Source: Knoxdaviesia capensis
Lineage: Eukaryota > Ascomycota > Sordariomycetes > Microascales > Gondwanamycetaceae
DNA: 64,000 bases
NCBI GenBank assembly: GCA_001510575.1
Contig: LNGK01000004.1
Location: forward strand, 2,179,956-2,243,955
Reading direction: 5' to 3'
The translations under genes were made by a program, and so were the position numbers. A model generated the notes under the pieces. That model saw only the letters and a list, made by a program, of their open reading frames with translations. It did no database searches and was not told the origin of the DNA. Below, piece after piece: positions 48,675 through 60,900 of this stretch (position 1 is its first letter; the number at the start of each line of letters is the position of its first letter).

Positions 48675-49118
48675 GTGGGTTTCTTCGTTTCTTTTTGTTG
48701 ATGTCTTGCAGTAGTTGTCTCTTGGGTTACTTGCAATAAGACAAATGCTTCTCATACAGCTTGAGTCGGTAGGGTGGTGATCAATGATGAAATTCGGCGT
48801 GCCCTGCAACAATCCTATGATGTCTTGAAAACATGTACTCCAGGATCTATATCTTATCAGATTTGGAAATCCAATCTGCATAGAGATCAACTTCTCGGGC
48901 AATATAACTCTGAAGCTTAAAGGCCTCCATTGCAAACGCCCAACCCTAATATCCGTCCCTATCTTCAAGTGGTAGGGTTAGATCTTATCAGGGTGCCCCG
49001 CTTTGCCCTAAATGTTCATCTTGACATAAAACATTTCCGAATCCTCACCACCCAAATCTTCAGCGAGTTTTTCGACATCTCCATCTGGACTCGAGGCGAA
49101 TACACACATTGAACATTC

Positions 49119-50684
49119 ATGGCCAGTCCTCACAAAGCCCTGGTCGAGTGGGCAGTCGCAAAAGGCGCGGCGCTGCACCCGTCGGTGGAAATCTTCGAAG
49201 ATGCCGAGTCCGGCTTCGGTCTCCGGGTCCGCCAGAACACCCCCGGGGGCGATTTCGAGAATGCGCCGACTGTGAAGCCTGGTGAGACGGTAGTCACATG
49301 TCCGATGGGTCTCACGCTCTCGTACCTGAACACGCTGCCACCGAGCTCGCTGGCTTCCTCGGGCCTCCCGTTTCCGCCGGACTCAGACCCGTTCCCCGAG
49401 ATCTTCCTGCAGACCGTGCCGCCCCACGTGATCTCCCGGTTCTTCCTAATGAAGCAGCAGCTCCGTGGCGCCGAGTCTCCGTGGTACCGCTACATCCAAA
49501 CGCTGGCCCCGCCCGACGCCCCGGAAGCGTGGGCGTTGCCACCGCTCTGGGACGACGACGACCTGGCGCTCCTGGACGGCACCAACGCCGGTGTGGCGGC
49601 CGATGAGCTGCTGACGCGACTGGAGAGCGAGTTTTCACACGCGAAAGCGGCTCTGAAGGGCTGGCCGGCGGCTGCGGCGTACACCCAGCGTCTCGGTGAC
49701 TGGGCGTTCTGCGTGTTTGCCTCGCGGAGTTTCACGCCCAGCCTGGTGATTCCTCCATTGACGACAACGGCCCTGCAAAGTACATTGCCCGCAGGAGTCA
49801 GGGTTGATGATTTTGCCATGCTTCTGCCGCTGTACGATGTGGCGAACCACTCTCTTGTCGCCCGCGTGAAGTGGGCGCCGGCTCCCGACACGGAGACTCC
49901 GGGCGTGGCCCTCGTCTCCGGGGACGAGTACACGGCGGGTGCGCAGGTGTTCAATAACTACGGCAGCAAGACAAACGCCCAGCTACTGGTGTCATACGGC
50001 TTCATAATACCAGAATCCCCCGAACTGCACAACGATTACTTGCATCTGCGGGCACGAGGGGATGCGACACCCAACACGGCGGAAACCTCCTCTACCAACG
50101 ACTATCTCATCTCTCTGCGGCCCGTGTCGGATCCCAGCAGCGTGGTGCTTCGCCGGCGGAGCATGGTTTCTTACGCAGACGGCACGGGCTCCGAGTCCAC
50201 TCCCTCGTCTCCTTGCGGCCCGGCCCCCGAGCTCTCTCGGATCCACGACAGACTCGTCTGGGACCTAGTATCATCGCTAGCCCCTGCCGACCAACTCGCA
50301 TCTCTCGCTGGATTTACCCCGACCACGGCGGCCGAAGTGTCGGTAGCGATGCAGACGGCCGTCCGCAAAATCATGGGCTGGACCGAAGCTGCCGGTGCGG
50401 GTCCTGTGCCGTCCGAGAAGGCCCAATGGGTCAGCACACTCCCGTCGGCGGTCGGCCAGGCAGTGTTGCAGGCGATGGCCATGATTGACCAGAAGCTGGA
50501 GGCCGAGCTTGGGAAAGTGCTGGCCAACGACATCGAGTGCCCGGACGAGGAGACGTGGGCGCAGTTGACGCGCAACCAGAAACTGGCGCTGCAGTACCGG
50601 AAACAGTGCCACGCGGTGCTTGCGGGGGTGTTGGATCTGGCGGAGGAAGAGGAGAAGGACGGCACCGAGAGCTATGAACCTTGA
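49119..50684 (+). CDS. SET-domain protein lysine methyltransferase (SETD6 / Rubisco-LSMT type)
   Basis: A single exon encodes 521 residues. The N-terminal part carries the SET beginning (IFEDAESGFGLRVRQNTPGG), with a large helical insertion (about 90-210) typical of the Rubisco large-subunit methyltransferase and SETD6 class. The conserved cofactor-binding motif is LYDVANHS (about 238-245), followed by VFNNYGSKTNAQLLVSYGF (277-295), which supplies the catalytic tyrosine region. Residues 300-515 match the position of the C-terminal substrate-binding helical domain. Enzymes of this class methylate lysines of non-histone proteins such as ribosomal proteins and chromatin factors using S-adenosylmethionine; the substrate here is not predictable. 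It lies about 450 bases after the preceding gene in the same direction. Confidence 0.92.
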   Translation: MASPHKALVEWAVAKGAALHPSVEIFEDAESGFGLRVRQNTPGGDFENAPTVKPGETVVTCPMGLTLSYLNTLPPSSLASSGLPFPPDSDPFPEIFLQTVPPHVISRFFLMKQQLRGAESPWYRYIQTLAPPDAPEAWALPPLWDDDDLALLDGTNAGVAADELLTRLESEFSHAKAALKGWPAAAAYTQRLGDWAFCVFASRSFTPSLVIPPLTTTALQSTLPAGVRVDDFAMLLPLYDVANHSLVARVKWAPAPDTETPGVALVSGDEYTAGAQVFNNYGSKTNAQLLVSYGFIIPESPELHNDYLHLRARGDATPNTAETSSTNDYLISLRPVSDPSSVVLRRRSMVSYADGTGSESTPSSPCGPAPELSRIHDRLVWDLVSSLAPADQLASLAGFTPTTAAEVSVAMQTAVRKIMGWTEAAGAGPVPSEKAQWVSTLPSAVGQAVLQAMAMIDQKLEAELGKVLANDIECPDEETWAQLTRNQKLALQYRKQCHAVLAGVLDLAEEEEKDGTESYEP

Positions 50685-53600
50685 GAGGTCTGGATGGCAG
50701 GGAGACTGCAGCGCCCTCCCTCCATTACCCGGGATCGACCTTTGGCGGCTCGGCCATTCATGGCAATAGCAAGTGATATCAGACACCCCCCATAATCGTC
50801 TTGAGGCCGGGATCGGCCGGCGGGTATATACGAGACGCTGTGAACTGAGGCACAGTGGTCGTTGCAGCTGTGTCGATGGGTGGATGGCGTGGATGACGAC
50901 AGCTGGGAGGGGGGGATGGCGAAAAGGATCGGAAGCCATATACGGGTGCATGTACCGATCTATGATATCAGCATCGGGGAACACAGTCATCATCAGCCAA
51001 CTTTCACGCTCCTGTAGCCCGTCTCATCCGGTTTTCACTTTGCGTGACCGCAACATCCAGGCCTATATCACACCTGGTAAGAAAAACGTGGAATGAAAAC
51101 CCCCCGATCCGGGCCGGCCACAACAGGGCGTCATTTCGAACCGTGCCCAGCATGCTCCCCTGCAAACCCGAGCATCCCTCTGGAGCATAATTAGCCACCG
51201 AACAAGTCCCCAGCATGGTTTTAAAACACGCCTGGCTTGCCGCCTCTGTGCACGGACAGCCGACATTACTATTTTGTGTTATGTCCCCAGCCATCATTAT
51301 GCCGCAGATACAGGATCCACACCGAATCAGCATAATTTTAGTGTTCAATCCCCCCCCTCTCTTCTCGCTCTCTCTTCGCTCTGGTTTTGTGTTCTGTCAC
51401 TTGTTCGATTGTGTTTTTTTTCTTCCAGATTTTCCGTGTCCATGTGGTCGGGAAATGACAGGTCATTTGCGTCGATAGTCCTCTGGCCAGCTGTTCCAGG
51501 GCCGCCTTTTTCGTTTTTCTTTCTTCTCGACCTTCCAAAGCTTAACGCACATCCAGGGCTTGAGGCTCGTGTGTGATGTGTAGCTTTTTCTCTGTGCTCT
51601 TGGTATGGAGATGGCTCTGGTATTATGATGCTCTCCCGTCACTGTTTGATAGTGAGAACCGAAGTTGAAGTCAGAGAGGAGGTGAGGGATGCAATGTTCC
51701 CCGCCCATATCACACAAGGTGGCGTGATCCTGTGTTTGATGCAGACAACAGGTGTCAGGAAAACACTCCAGGCAGCGAGGTCCCCTGTGGAAGGGACAAT
51801 TGGGAGTGCTCGGAGACCTTCAGTAGGGGCTGACATTGGGCAAAGTACCGAGCCACCTTGCTCGGAGGCGGCTGGCTGATACTGCACCAAGCAGGCTGTT
51901 ACAGAGGGTCTTCGAGCCCTTCACGGACGGTCTTCGCTCTTCACTCTTCACTCATCAACATGTCGTGCTTCTTCCTCGTTCAGGGGTTTCCCCCCGGCAA
52001 GCAAAGGCTCGTCGTGTCTGTATCCGTTCACCAAATACCACCCTGGATAAATTCCAATAATCGTCATGCCCCTGCTCGTCTCAAACTAGCCTGTTCAGTC
52101 GGCTGGCCAAACAAAAGTCCGGTGTACGGAGAAAAAAAAAAAAAACAAAACAAAAAGAAAATGCCAAGATACTCGAGTACGTCGAACAAGGAGGAGGGAA
52201 AGCATGGTGCCGGCCTGCCAGGACAGGGCGCCGCCAAACAAACGCAGCGCAATAATACGGGACCGAGAATGGGGGCTCGAAGTGGGAACTCCTCCCAGAT
52301 CAGTTCGGTGTTACCAGGGACACAAGATCCCAAGCACGCCTGCAACATGAAAAGTCTGGGGGGGGGAAATACAGAAGGGCCAAACAGTGCAGTTGGTGGT
52401 GTGGCCGGCGGGGTGGTATTCGCGGATGCCGTAGCCTGCAGCCGTTGGCATGGTACGAGGCTGCGATATTGGATATTTGACCCGCCCGTCGCATCCAGGG
52501 TGCACTTCTGAATGTGCAGGACCTACTGTACTGTCCTTGGCCTCGCTGGTGCTGCTGCTGGGTGCACGAATTGGGCAGGCCGTTGGCAATGTTGCATTGG
52601 CTTTTGTAAAGTGGTGGGTAGTGAGAGAGGAGGGGGGGGGAGGGGCACCCTGTGGTCTGGTATCTGCTGGTCCCAGTTTTGCGATTCTCTCATCAATTGG
52701 AACTCAAGATATGACAAGTCGTTACTACACGTCCGATGGAGGTCTAACAGTATTTCGACATGATCCCAACATTGCGACCGTTCGGCATCCTCGATATCTG
52801 GCGGTAGGGTTAGGGTTCGTTTTATATTGGCCGTCGGGTTCTCGTAGTCTTCCGGCAAGCCGCGGTGTTTGGCATGAAACGCTGGTCAAGTGACCAAATC
52901 TCCCCAGAGAGGCTTAAAACACCGGGATAGCCTGTCCGGGAACATCAGATTGAAAGGGAACGTCATGGCGAGCCTCATCGATGGCGTGCGAGGGAACTTT
53001 TCTCCTTTTTGCTTAGCTGGTTCTTTGCAACCCTGAACGCTGTTCCGTCTGAGACGACGAAGAGCATCGAAGACTCATTTTTTTAAGGGAATTCGGAGGG
53101 CGCGCGCCCCTCCTAGGGCGGGCTGGGAAGAGAGCGGTCTGGGCTTCCGTTTCAGGCTCATTTGTTCTACACCATTCTCGTGGCGATCGCTGGTCCGGTG
53201 GGTGGCTTCTTCGAAGTTCAATTTGCATGCATGCACGAAGACACTTGACGAAACCGGCGATCTTCTAGAGCATATGGAACCTGTGCCGTTTATTCATGTA
53301 ATTATCATCTTTATCTTGTTTCAACAGCACTCGAGCCCGACGGGGTCTGGAACACGCAGGAACCAGCCTGTGTGACCAGAGAGTGTGTGGATTGTACGTG
53401 TCTATACATGAAGCTAAAGATGCAGTCACGAATCACCATCAAGCCCAAGACGCGAGTGCAAGTCAACTGACGCGCTGCGAGGCGTTCCGGCCAGCACATC
53501 CGTGCAGGACCGCCGAGAGCACATTTCACAAGCTTGCAGCGCTGCAGAATGCAGAACACGCGTCAGCCCCGGGATGGCGTGCATCAGAGTGCAGCGATGA

Positions 53601-56400
53601 GCTGGACAAACGCGGGGGAAAAGGGCTCTTTGGGGCGACGGGAAGCGACGACCTCGCGTGTCCATCTTCTCTACGTACTGCATCGTGATCTTTCCCGTCT
53701 CCCACTCTGGCTTACACCCATCCGCGGTACCAGGGTTAGGGTTGAAACGCGACGTGGCACAGATTTCATCCGATACATCCAGTGCATGCCGGGCCAGGCA
53801 TCGACATATTCATGCTCCTATATCGGAGAAAAAACCTCCCGCCGCCAGGTTCGACGATCTGCATGGTGGATGAGTTTCTGCACGAACATATATCGGATGC
53901 TGTTTCAGTGCGGCACGGGATGTTCTCGTTCAAAAAGGGCAAATTACATGCTGTCATGGCGCACGACCGTGTGTGTGTGTGTGTGTGTGTGTTTCTGGCT
54001 ATATTTGCAGAGTCTGGGCTTGCTATCTACGGGTTTGCTATCCTCTGGCCCAAAGTGCACACGTGTGCCGTGTTTGCCAGAATCAGACCTCCAGCACGGC
54101 TCCACATGCCCTGTTGAGGGGAGCGGGAAGGCCGTGGATGCGGCGGCTTACAGGCACAGACACAGCAACAGAGGACGTGGACCTCTCGACACATGTATAT
54201 CAGGCGAAGCTATAGGCCTCTCTCCCAAAGTGGATTTCTAACAGACGAGTGAGTGGTGCGTCCAGCACTGGCTGAGGGACACTACCCGTGGCGGGTCGGA
54301 TATGCCACCACATGGAAGCCGACTGCAGACGGCAAGATACGTGGTGGCCAATGCAGAGATGGCTGTGCCTGAGCGACGAGGAGCATTCGGAGGCTGTCTT
54401 GGGCATTTCAGCAGAGCACGGCACAGCCTTTGGCAGAGGCTCGCCAACCAGACATCCTTCAACAGGGCCCAAGCCCAACCGCGCTGGTGGTGATATAGAG
54501 GGCGGCAATATACGCCCAGTACGGCCTGGCCCAGACCACTGATTCGACGAAGCAGAACCAGGCCATTCAATACTAAGTCTAACATCCAGGTCCATATCCG
54601 TGCTTCTCGGGAGCCACGGCCCAAGATAGAACACAAAGACCCCAGGGGCGCGGAAGCTTCTGGCGTGGGTGGTTGTGTTCTATAGGCTCCACGAGCGAAA
54701 TTGCCATGGGCCAATAATTGTATCCTTGGGCAAATTGGGCTTCTTGGCCGGCTCGGTGGCCCTCCTCCCAGTAATTTTTCCTTTTTTGAGTTTTGTTTCA
54801 AGCTGGTTAATGCCCGAGATATAGCTTGGTTCTTTAGTGTGGGCACGCCTTTTGCTAGAAGCCAAAAGAGGGAATTTTTTTCGATGTATTTTCTCTGCTT
54901 CCAGGGGTGGGAGTAACTATGAACCTTGGACTGGTTTTTTTCTTCTTCGGGAACAAGGGGCAAAGGAGATTTCTTTTCTTTTTTTTTTAAAAAAAAAAAA
55001 AGAAAAGAAAGATAGGCCTGGAATCCTTTACAGAAACCTGGACGCGAGCAGACCAAGCAAATGACTGAAGAAAGCATCCTCACGAATCAGGACCGAAGCG
55101 TGCCTGATCGGGAGAGAGCCAGAGGGTCCCGGCCGAGAGAGACGCATGCTGGCTGATGTTGTGTACAGACAACGGAGCATGCATGTACCTTGATGTGTTC
55201 GTTGTGGTGATGATGTGTATTCGCTAGTAGTCGGAAGAAGTCTGTTGGTTGGTTGCTCCTCTCTCTCTCACGACGACACCAGCAAGAAGCCAGAGAATCA
55301 CCCGGCAGCAGAAAGCAACCAACAATGGCCATCCAGCATTGCACCATGTGCACAGCCATACAACTACTGTAGACTCGGGACAATCTAACTCTGCATGATG
55401 CAGGCGTGACTGGTCGGCCGCAATGAGAAACACTTGGACAAGTTCGCATGTTGGCATGGCAGAAGACGGAGGTGCATATGCAAGTGCACCAGGTATGCAC
55501 GTATACCAACAGTTTTCCGGTTAAGCTATCTCTGCTATCACGTCTGTCTCTTTGGCTGGGTCTGGTGCCTCTGAGTGTAAGTCTGGTTCAGCTACAGTAC
55601 CTACATACAGTAGACGGCCGACACCATCTGTCCTCTGCAGTCCTGCAAACACTACGACACATTACACACCCGGAAGGCGTTCTATATTAGGCCCAAGCGG
55701 AGTTATCCAGCGAACCCTCAAAGTTGGGTAACAAGTGGCTGCTGCTCCTCCTCTAACTGCTTTCTCTCGGCCACCTCCAGATCCGGCCTCGTCGATACGC
55801 GGGTTTGCCTCTCTTCACGGCCAACGACCAGTTCCAGCTCTTGTCTACCGTGTTCCCTCGCTGGCTCGCTTTCTGACTCCTCGGAAATGTGGGATTGGCC
55901 CAAAGTGAGGTGTTGGGCCGCCTGGAGAAATTACAGTTTGTGAGAACATGCAAAAAACAGAATTATGTATAAGTGTGTCCCTCTCTCCACTTTGTATAAA
56001 AGCGTCGGACGCCGTACATAGAAAAAAAAAAATACTCCCAGAATGCAACCTTACTCCAGAAAGCTGTCAGAGAAATCGAACATCCAGAACCTGTCCATTT
56101 TACACTGACAAATTTATACATATATTTGTACTCTTTTTCTCTCTTTTTATGTTTTCCGTGCTCATTCACTCTGTCTCTGTGTCGATCTCAATATCCATAC
56201 TTCAACACCGGCTTCTCCTCATCTTTTCCTCCCGTCCTCCCCCCTCCTCTTCTTCTTCTCTTTTCCTTTTCCTGTTCTTTTCCTGTCCCAATATCTCAAC
56301 TTCCATTCGCCTCTGAGACTTTCTCGGGTCACATCTCCTGATCCGCTTTTCCCTTTTCCATAAGGTGTCTTCTTTATATGTATAGTACACGGGCATATAC
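50685..56400. other. 5.7-kb intergenic region, no gene supported
   Basis: Contains telomere-like dimers at 52805-52817 (TAGGGTTAGGGTT) and 53732-53743, a (GT)n tract at about 53970-53990, and an A/T inverted repeat at about 54970-55010. Open frames of up to 281 codons (54238-55083, minus) cross poly-A/T runs and have no family signature. Confidence 0.5.
54970..55011. repeat. A/T inverted repeat (hairpin)
   Basis: A TTTCTTTTC arm joined to a T-run is mirrored by an A-run and GAAAAGAAA, giving a near-perfect self-complementary stem of about 20 bp with almost no loop. Confidence 0.8.
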
Positions 56401-56958
56401 GGAGCATTTGACTTCCTCGTTCCCTCTCTCTCTTCTTCTTCTTTTTCTTCCCTCTGGTTGTCTTCTCTCTCTACGACTTTGGACGGCTTGGTAGTTTGAT
56501 TGCGTTTCAATTGCTTCTCTTTGGGCTTTCTTTCTCTTGTTCTTCTTTCGTTCTGGGCCCTGGCCTAGCTATCAGTCTCTTATATTTAGGTTTATATCTT
56601 GGAATTGCCCTTGCTCCGTTTTCTTCTTCTTTCTTATGAGATCGGGGACCGCCCTCTATCTTACTTTTTAGACTCTCGTTCTCTTATGACTGTTCTTCTT
56701 CCTTTTTGACTTTCTTCTTCCCCCCTTTGCAAATCTTCATTCTTTTATTCTGTCATTGTCTCGTTTCCTTTTCTTTTTTTCTTCCCTTCAGACTGGACTC
56801 CTGAGACTGTGTGTTAACGCTATCGTACAGTCTCCCCTCACTAAAAGCTCCCTGGACCTTGGATTTCTCCCCCCCAACAGCTCCTGCAGTGCTCCCTCAG
56901 ATATCGTCCTCCCCGAGCTCTTCCTCTCCCCTCATCTCTCATCTTCCAGTCTTTCACG
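56401..56958 (+). promoter_or_regulatory. Pyrimidine-rich leader of the 73-aa cysteine-rich gene
   Basis: The plus strand is strongly C/T-rich up to the start codon at 56959, like the leader of cdc24. It probably holds the transcription start and a long 5' UTR. Confidence 0.45.
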
Positions 56959-57993
56959 ATGTGTGATTATATCCAAGTTAGTCTCACTGTTCCCTCCTAA
57001 CGATTCCCATAGCTCCCTTCACCACCGATTCTAACCCTCCTTTTCAGCGAGAACTCAAGTGTGGCCATGTCAAGCTTATTGTCCATCGCTGGTGTCCGGT
57101 CTACCGCCGGACCGAGAAGCCTTGCCGGCCCAATGTAGTGCATTACGAGTACTGGTGAGTTTATTTTCTGGGTTCCTCTTCTCTCTTGCCACTTGTCTCT
57201 GGTATTGAGCCACATGTCCTTGCCAATTGTGTCGTTACTGACTCCCACTCTTGCTGTCTGTATAGGGGTGATCGATTGTGTGGTAAGTCTTTCTTTCTCT
57301 AGCATCCAGCCGTGTTTAATTCTTGCCTCCTCGGACCTCCTTTTGGCCCCTTCCTCTGCCGTTTTTGCCCTCTCCGGATTCTCCCAGCTTCTCTCGTTCA
57401 TATATGGACGAGCACGGAACGTGGGGGGGTTTCTTGGTTCCTGTTTGTACTCGCATCGACTCCAGGTCACACGAAAGCCCAAACCTGCAGATAAAGACAG
57501 GCCTAACCACACTTTGGAAGTTTGGTGTATATGTGCCCAGCGTTCCTCATATTCCTTTTTCTTATTATTGCCACTCTGCTTCTGCACTCCTCTCATCTGC
57601 CCCCGTCCTCTCCCGACTCTCCACTCGCATCATTCCTGCTTTCTCTCTCTCCCGTGTCTGTGTTTTCGTTCTTCTGCCTTTGCTGCCCCCTTGTCCGTGT
57701 CCATATCTGGACCTATGCGTGCACTATGGTTGTATTGCAGCAGCGCATGCAGGAAGCATGCAGCAATATTCATTTTTTCTCTTCTCTTATATCTCCCCTG
57801 TTGTTTGCTTCCTTGGTCTGTTCCGTTTCCGGGTTGCCTCTAGCTTTTTTTTCCTTTGCACTCGCTTTCCCCCCCAAATGCTGACCAGAAGATGTTCATG
57901 TTCTCTTCCATAGGTGATTGCCAGCCTCCCCAGGTTACCCCGTGGGAGCATATGATCAAGCGAAACAAGTCGTCAGTGTCGTCAACGAATTGA
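56959..57993 (+). CDS. Small cysteine-rich fungal protein (73 aa), four exons including a 17-nt micro-exon
   Basis: Exons 56959-56976 (18 nt), 57048-57154, 57266-57282 (17 nt) and 57914-57993 join in phase over GT..AG introns. The first intron has a CTAAC branch site. The spliced protein begins MCDYIQRELKCGHVKLIVHR and continues WCPVYRRTEKPCRPNVV, HYEYWGDRLCGDC, ending HMIKRNKSSVSSTN. Seven cysteines include CGH and CGDC motifs, spaced like a small zinc-binding fold. The pattern (MC-Y-x-CGH..W-C..C-P-N..CG-C) resembles a family of short conserved fungal proteins of unknown function; this is from memory and not searched. The last intron is 631 nt, long for a fungus. No exon is long enough to appear as an open frame, so the gene is easily missed. 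Confidence 0.78.
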
Positions 57994-60900
57994 AGCCATC
58001 ATGGCCGAGATCAGTTCCTTTCTTTTCTTCCCCTCACTCACCCTTCAACATACGACAGAACAACGACCCCGGCGTTATTAGAAAAAGCAAAACAAACCAA
58101 AAAAAATTATGAGCCAAATCCTAGATCTGGCTTGGGCTTTATTAGACATGGGATCCACGAAATCACAGGTATCGAAAAGTGCTATTCAACAACTTTTATA
58201 CGGGATTTATGCAGGCGTTGCACAGCTCGGTCTTTCACCCCTTATACACCACACAACGGACTCGAGATAGCTGGGATGCCAGCACCACAAAACCACCACA
58301 ACTATATGCATCATGAATGACTTCTTTTCGACTACGAAAGCAAACGAATACAACCACCCATCACCAGCAAAGCCCCGGACCCCCAACCCTCCTGTTGGAG
58401 CGAGTCTGCCCTCTCCAACACGTCTTATCATCGTTTTTCTACCTTCCCTGCACCAACGCACACACCACGCCCGGAACCATTGCCACGCAAACACAAACTT
58501 CCTCTGCATCATCAAGCACAAGCAACCCTCCCGGCCTCCGGCACGCTTATTTGTCTGCCTCACCACTCTGTGTCCTCTAACCCCCATGCTCTCCCCCTCC
58601 ATCTCAGTCTCTCCATCTTGATTCATTGACACCATCAATCTTCTGTATTTGTGGGGGGTTTCCTTCTGCCTTCAATATATCGATACACATCTCCAGCTTC
58701 CAAGACAAATCCCTCCCCACACCATCATTTCTCCGTTCCCCCAAAAGTCTCATTACCCCTGCCGCTCTCGTTTTCTTTTTATTCCTTTTGACCAGGCCTG
58801 GCCGTTCTCCTGGGAAGGGGGATCAGGTCACACTCTGTCTCTGCTTCTTGTCTGTCTGTCCCTCGGCCTCGGCAGACCTACTCCGAGAAGAGCAAAAGAA
58901 CCAACAACACCGACTCCGGCCAATTTCAGAGACCTTCGGGTTTCCCTGCCACCCTCTTTTTTCTCTCGTTGCTTCCATCACCAACAAGAGTCGAACTCGC
59001 GTGGATCTTTGCCTCCCTCCGATTCATCCGATCGTTCCCCCCCGGACCATCCATTTACGCCAGCTTTTGCCCAAGTTTGTCCGACGTCACCAGCTGTTTA
59101 GGTTTGTCTATCCCAATGCACGCCACCTGCAGCGAACAATGCAGCCAGCAGACACAATGCACATGTACACATGTGCATGTACATCTCGTCGAAAAGCAAA
59201 ACCAAACTCGGAGTCTCCACCCTTCTGAAGCCTTGTCAGTTGAAGAAAAAAAAGAAGAAAAAAAAGAAGAAAAAAAACCCCTCGCCTTCTCTTTCGCCTC
59301 GCACATTCCACGGCCCAATTTTTGGTACCAAAGTTCGAGAACCGAGAAAGAGAGTTAGACAGACTTCTGATGGCCGCTCTTCATTTCAATTACGAAAGAG
59401 CTCAGCTTCTCCAATTTGACCCCCCATCCTGTGTTTCTCTGCCACAACACCATCGATTTTCCCCCCGCGTCGCCACCAATTGTCCCTTGTCCCCCCCTCA
59501 AACTCTCTGCGCCACTCAACAACTTGGGGTACCGTGTTCCCATTGCGAAGTCCCAAGGCCAGAGTGGGGGTCCATTCCAGCCATGCGTGGGAGGGAGAGA
59601 GGAGCAGCTTGGTGTGAAATCTACACTACGAGACAGTCCTCGTCCACACACACACACACACTATATCTCTCTCACACTCTCGGTTCTAGGAAATGAGAGA
59701 AATTGCCTTGTTTGTGGCGTGCTCAAGCTTCCTCCAGCGTTTCTCGTTGTCACCCCAAGGCGCCCCGAAAACAATATTTGGTGGAGCCTGGAACGACCTA
59801 GAATGCAATGACAAGCCCTGGAATGCTTCTCTGAACTTGGCGATTCGGTGGATTCTCCTTCTGGCCCTCGCTCGGCTATGGGTCTCCGGCTTATCCTTTT
59901 TTTTCTTTATGTTGTTCCAGAACCTGTCGCAATCCCACTGGTGAATCTGGGTCTCCTCTCCTACCCCTGGTCTCTGGCCACTCTCGCTTTTATTGCGCTT
60001 TCGCGTGGTACGAACAAATTTAGAGAGCTGGCCTGAACACGAGAAATAGCACACACCTTTTGGCCTGAGCTGAGTGGTCTGTTTGGTTTCTGGAAACAAA
60101 TTCGGTTACCGAGTCTCGCTTTCTCACTCGCGCCTATTCGTCTACCATTTGCTATTCGCCGTCCTCACAGCGAATGATCTCTCTACAGCTACCACACACT
60201 GCCGATATTGCTTTCACAGTCATCAAACATCCGAAATTTCCAGGTGTCATGTCTTTGAGTGCCCCAGAAAAAAAAGAGAGAGTAAGAAAAAGAGGAGAGG
60301 GGCCGACATACGACAAGTCCCAGCGATGCCCGACCACGCACGTGTGGAAGTGTGGATGAAGATCCGCCCTGCTGAAGGAATGCAGTCTTGGGGCAGCCCA
60401 TCCACGCCCAATTCCCGTCGCCATCCACGGCATGCTGGCTTGGGCGGCCCCAAAGGCAGGGCTGAAGCTGGGCTGCTGCCGACCCGGCCTCCACTGACAG
60501 ATGATCACAACACGGCACACCGCCGCCACAACGCGCTCCTGCCCAGGCCACACACCCCGATCATCTGGATAATTCCCTCTTTTTGTCGTCCTTTTGTCTG
60601 TTCCTTTTTCTCATTCCCATCTCTGCGGACGGTCTCATTTACCCATGGTGCTTGCTTATCCTGCATCCATTCCCTATCGGAGCTCCCTAACCCCCGCAGC
60701 CTGCGTCTGTCCAACCACCGGCCTCCCTCCAATCTTTGGTACCAAGGTTGCAACCGTCCGAGACGCCTTACGGTATTAGGCAACGCAAGCATCCCATCAC
60801 AGCACGGCACGGAGCCCATGCTGTCCAACTTCCGTTCCACACTCCGATATTGAGCGATAGCTAATAACGCACCAATTACCCTATCCTTCCCTCGCCATGC

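Noticed and set aside
53534..54241. 235-aa plus-strand frame
   Set aside because: Includes a (GT)n-derived Cys-Val run and no recognisable domain.
54238..55083. 281-aa minus-strand frame
   Set aside because: It runs through a poly-A/T inverted repeat (poly-Lys) and shows no family features or codon bias like the real genes.
60074..60853. 259-aa plus-strand frame
   Set aside because: No start context, no motif and composition unlike neighbouring genes; likely chance.
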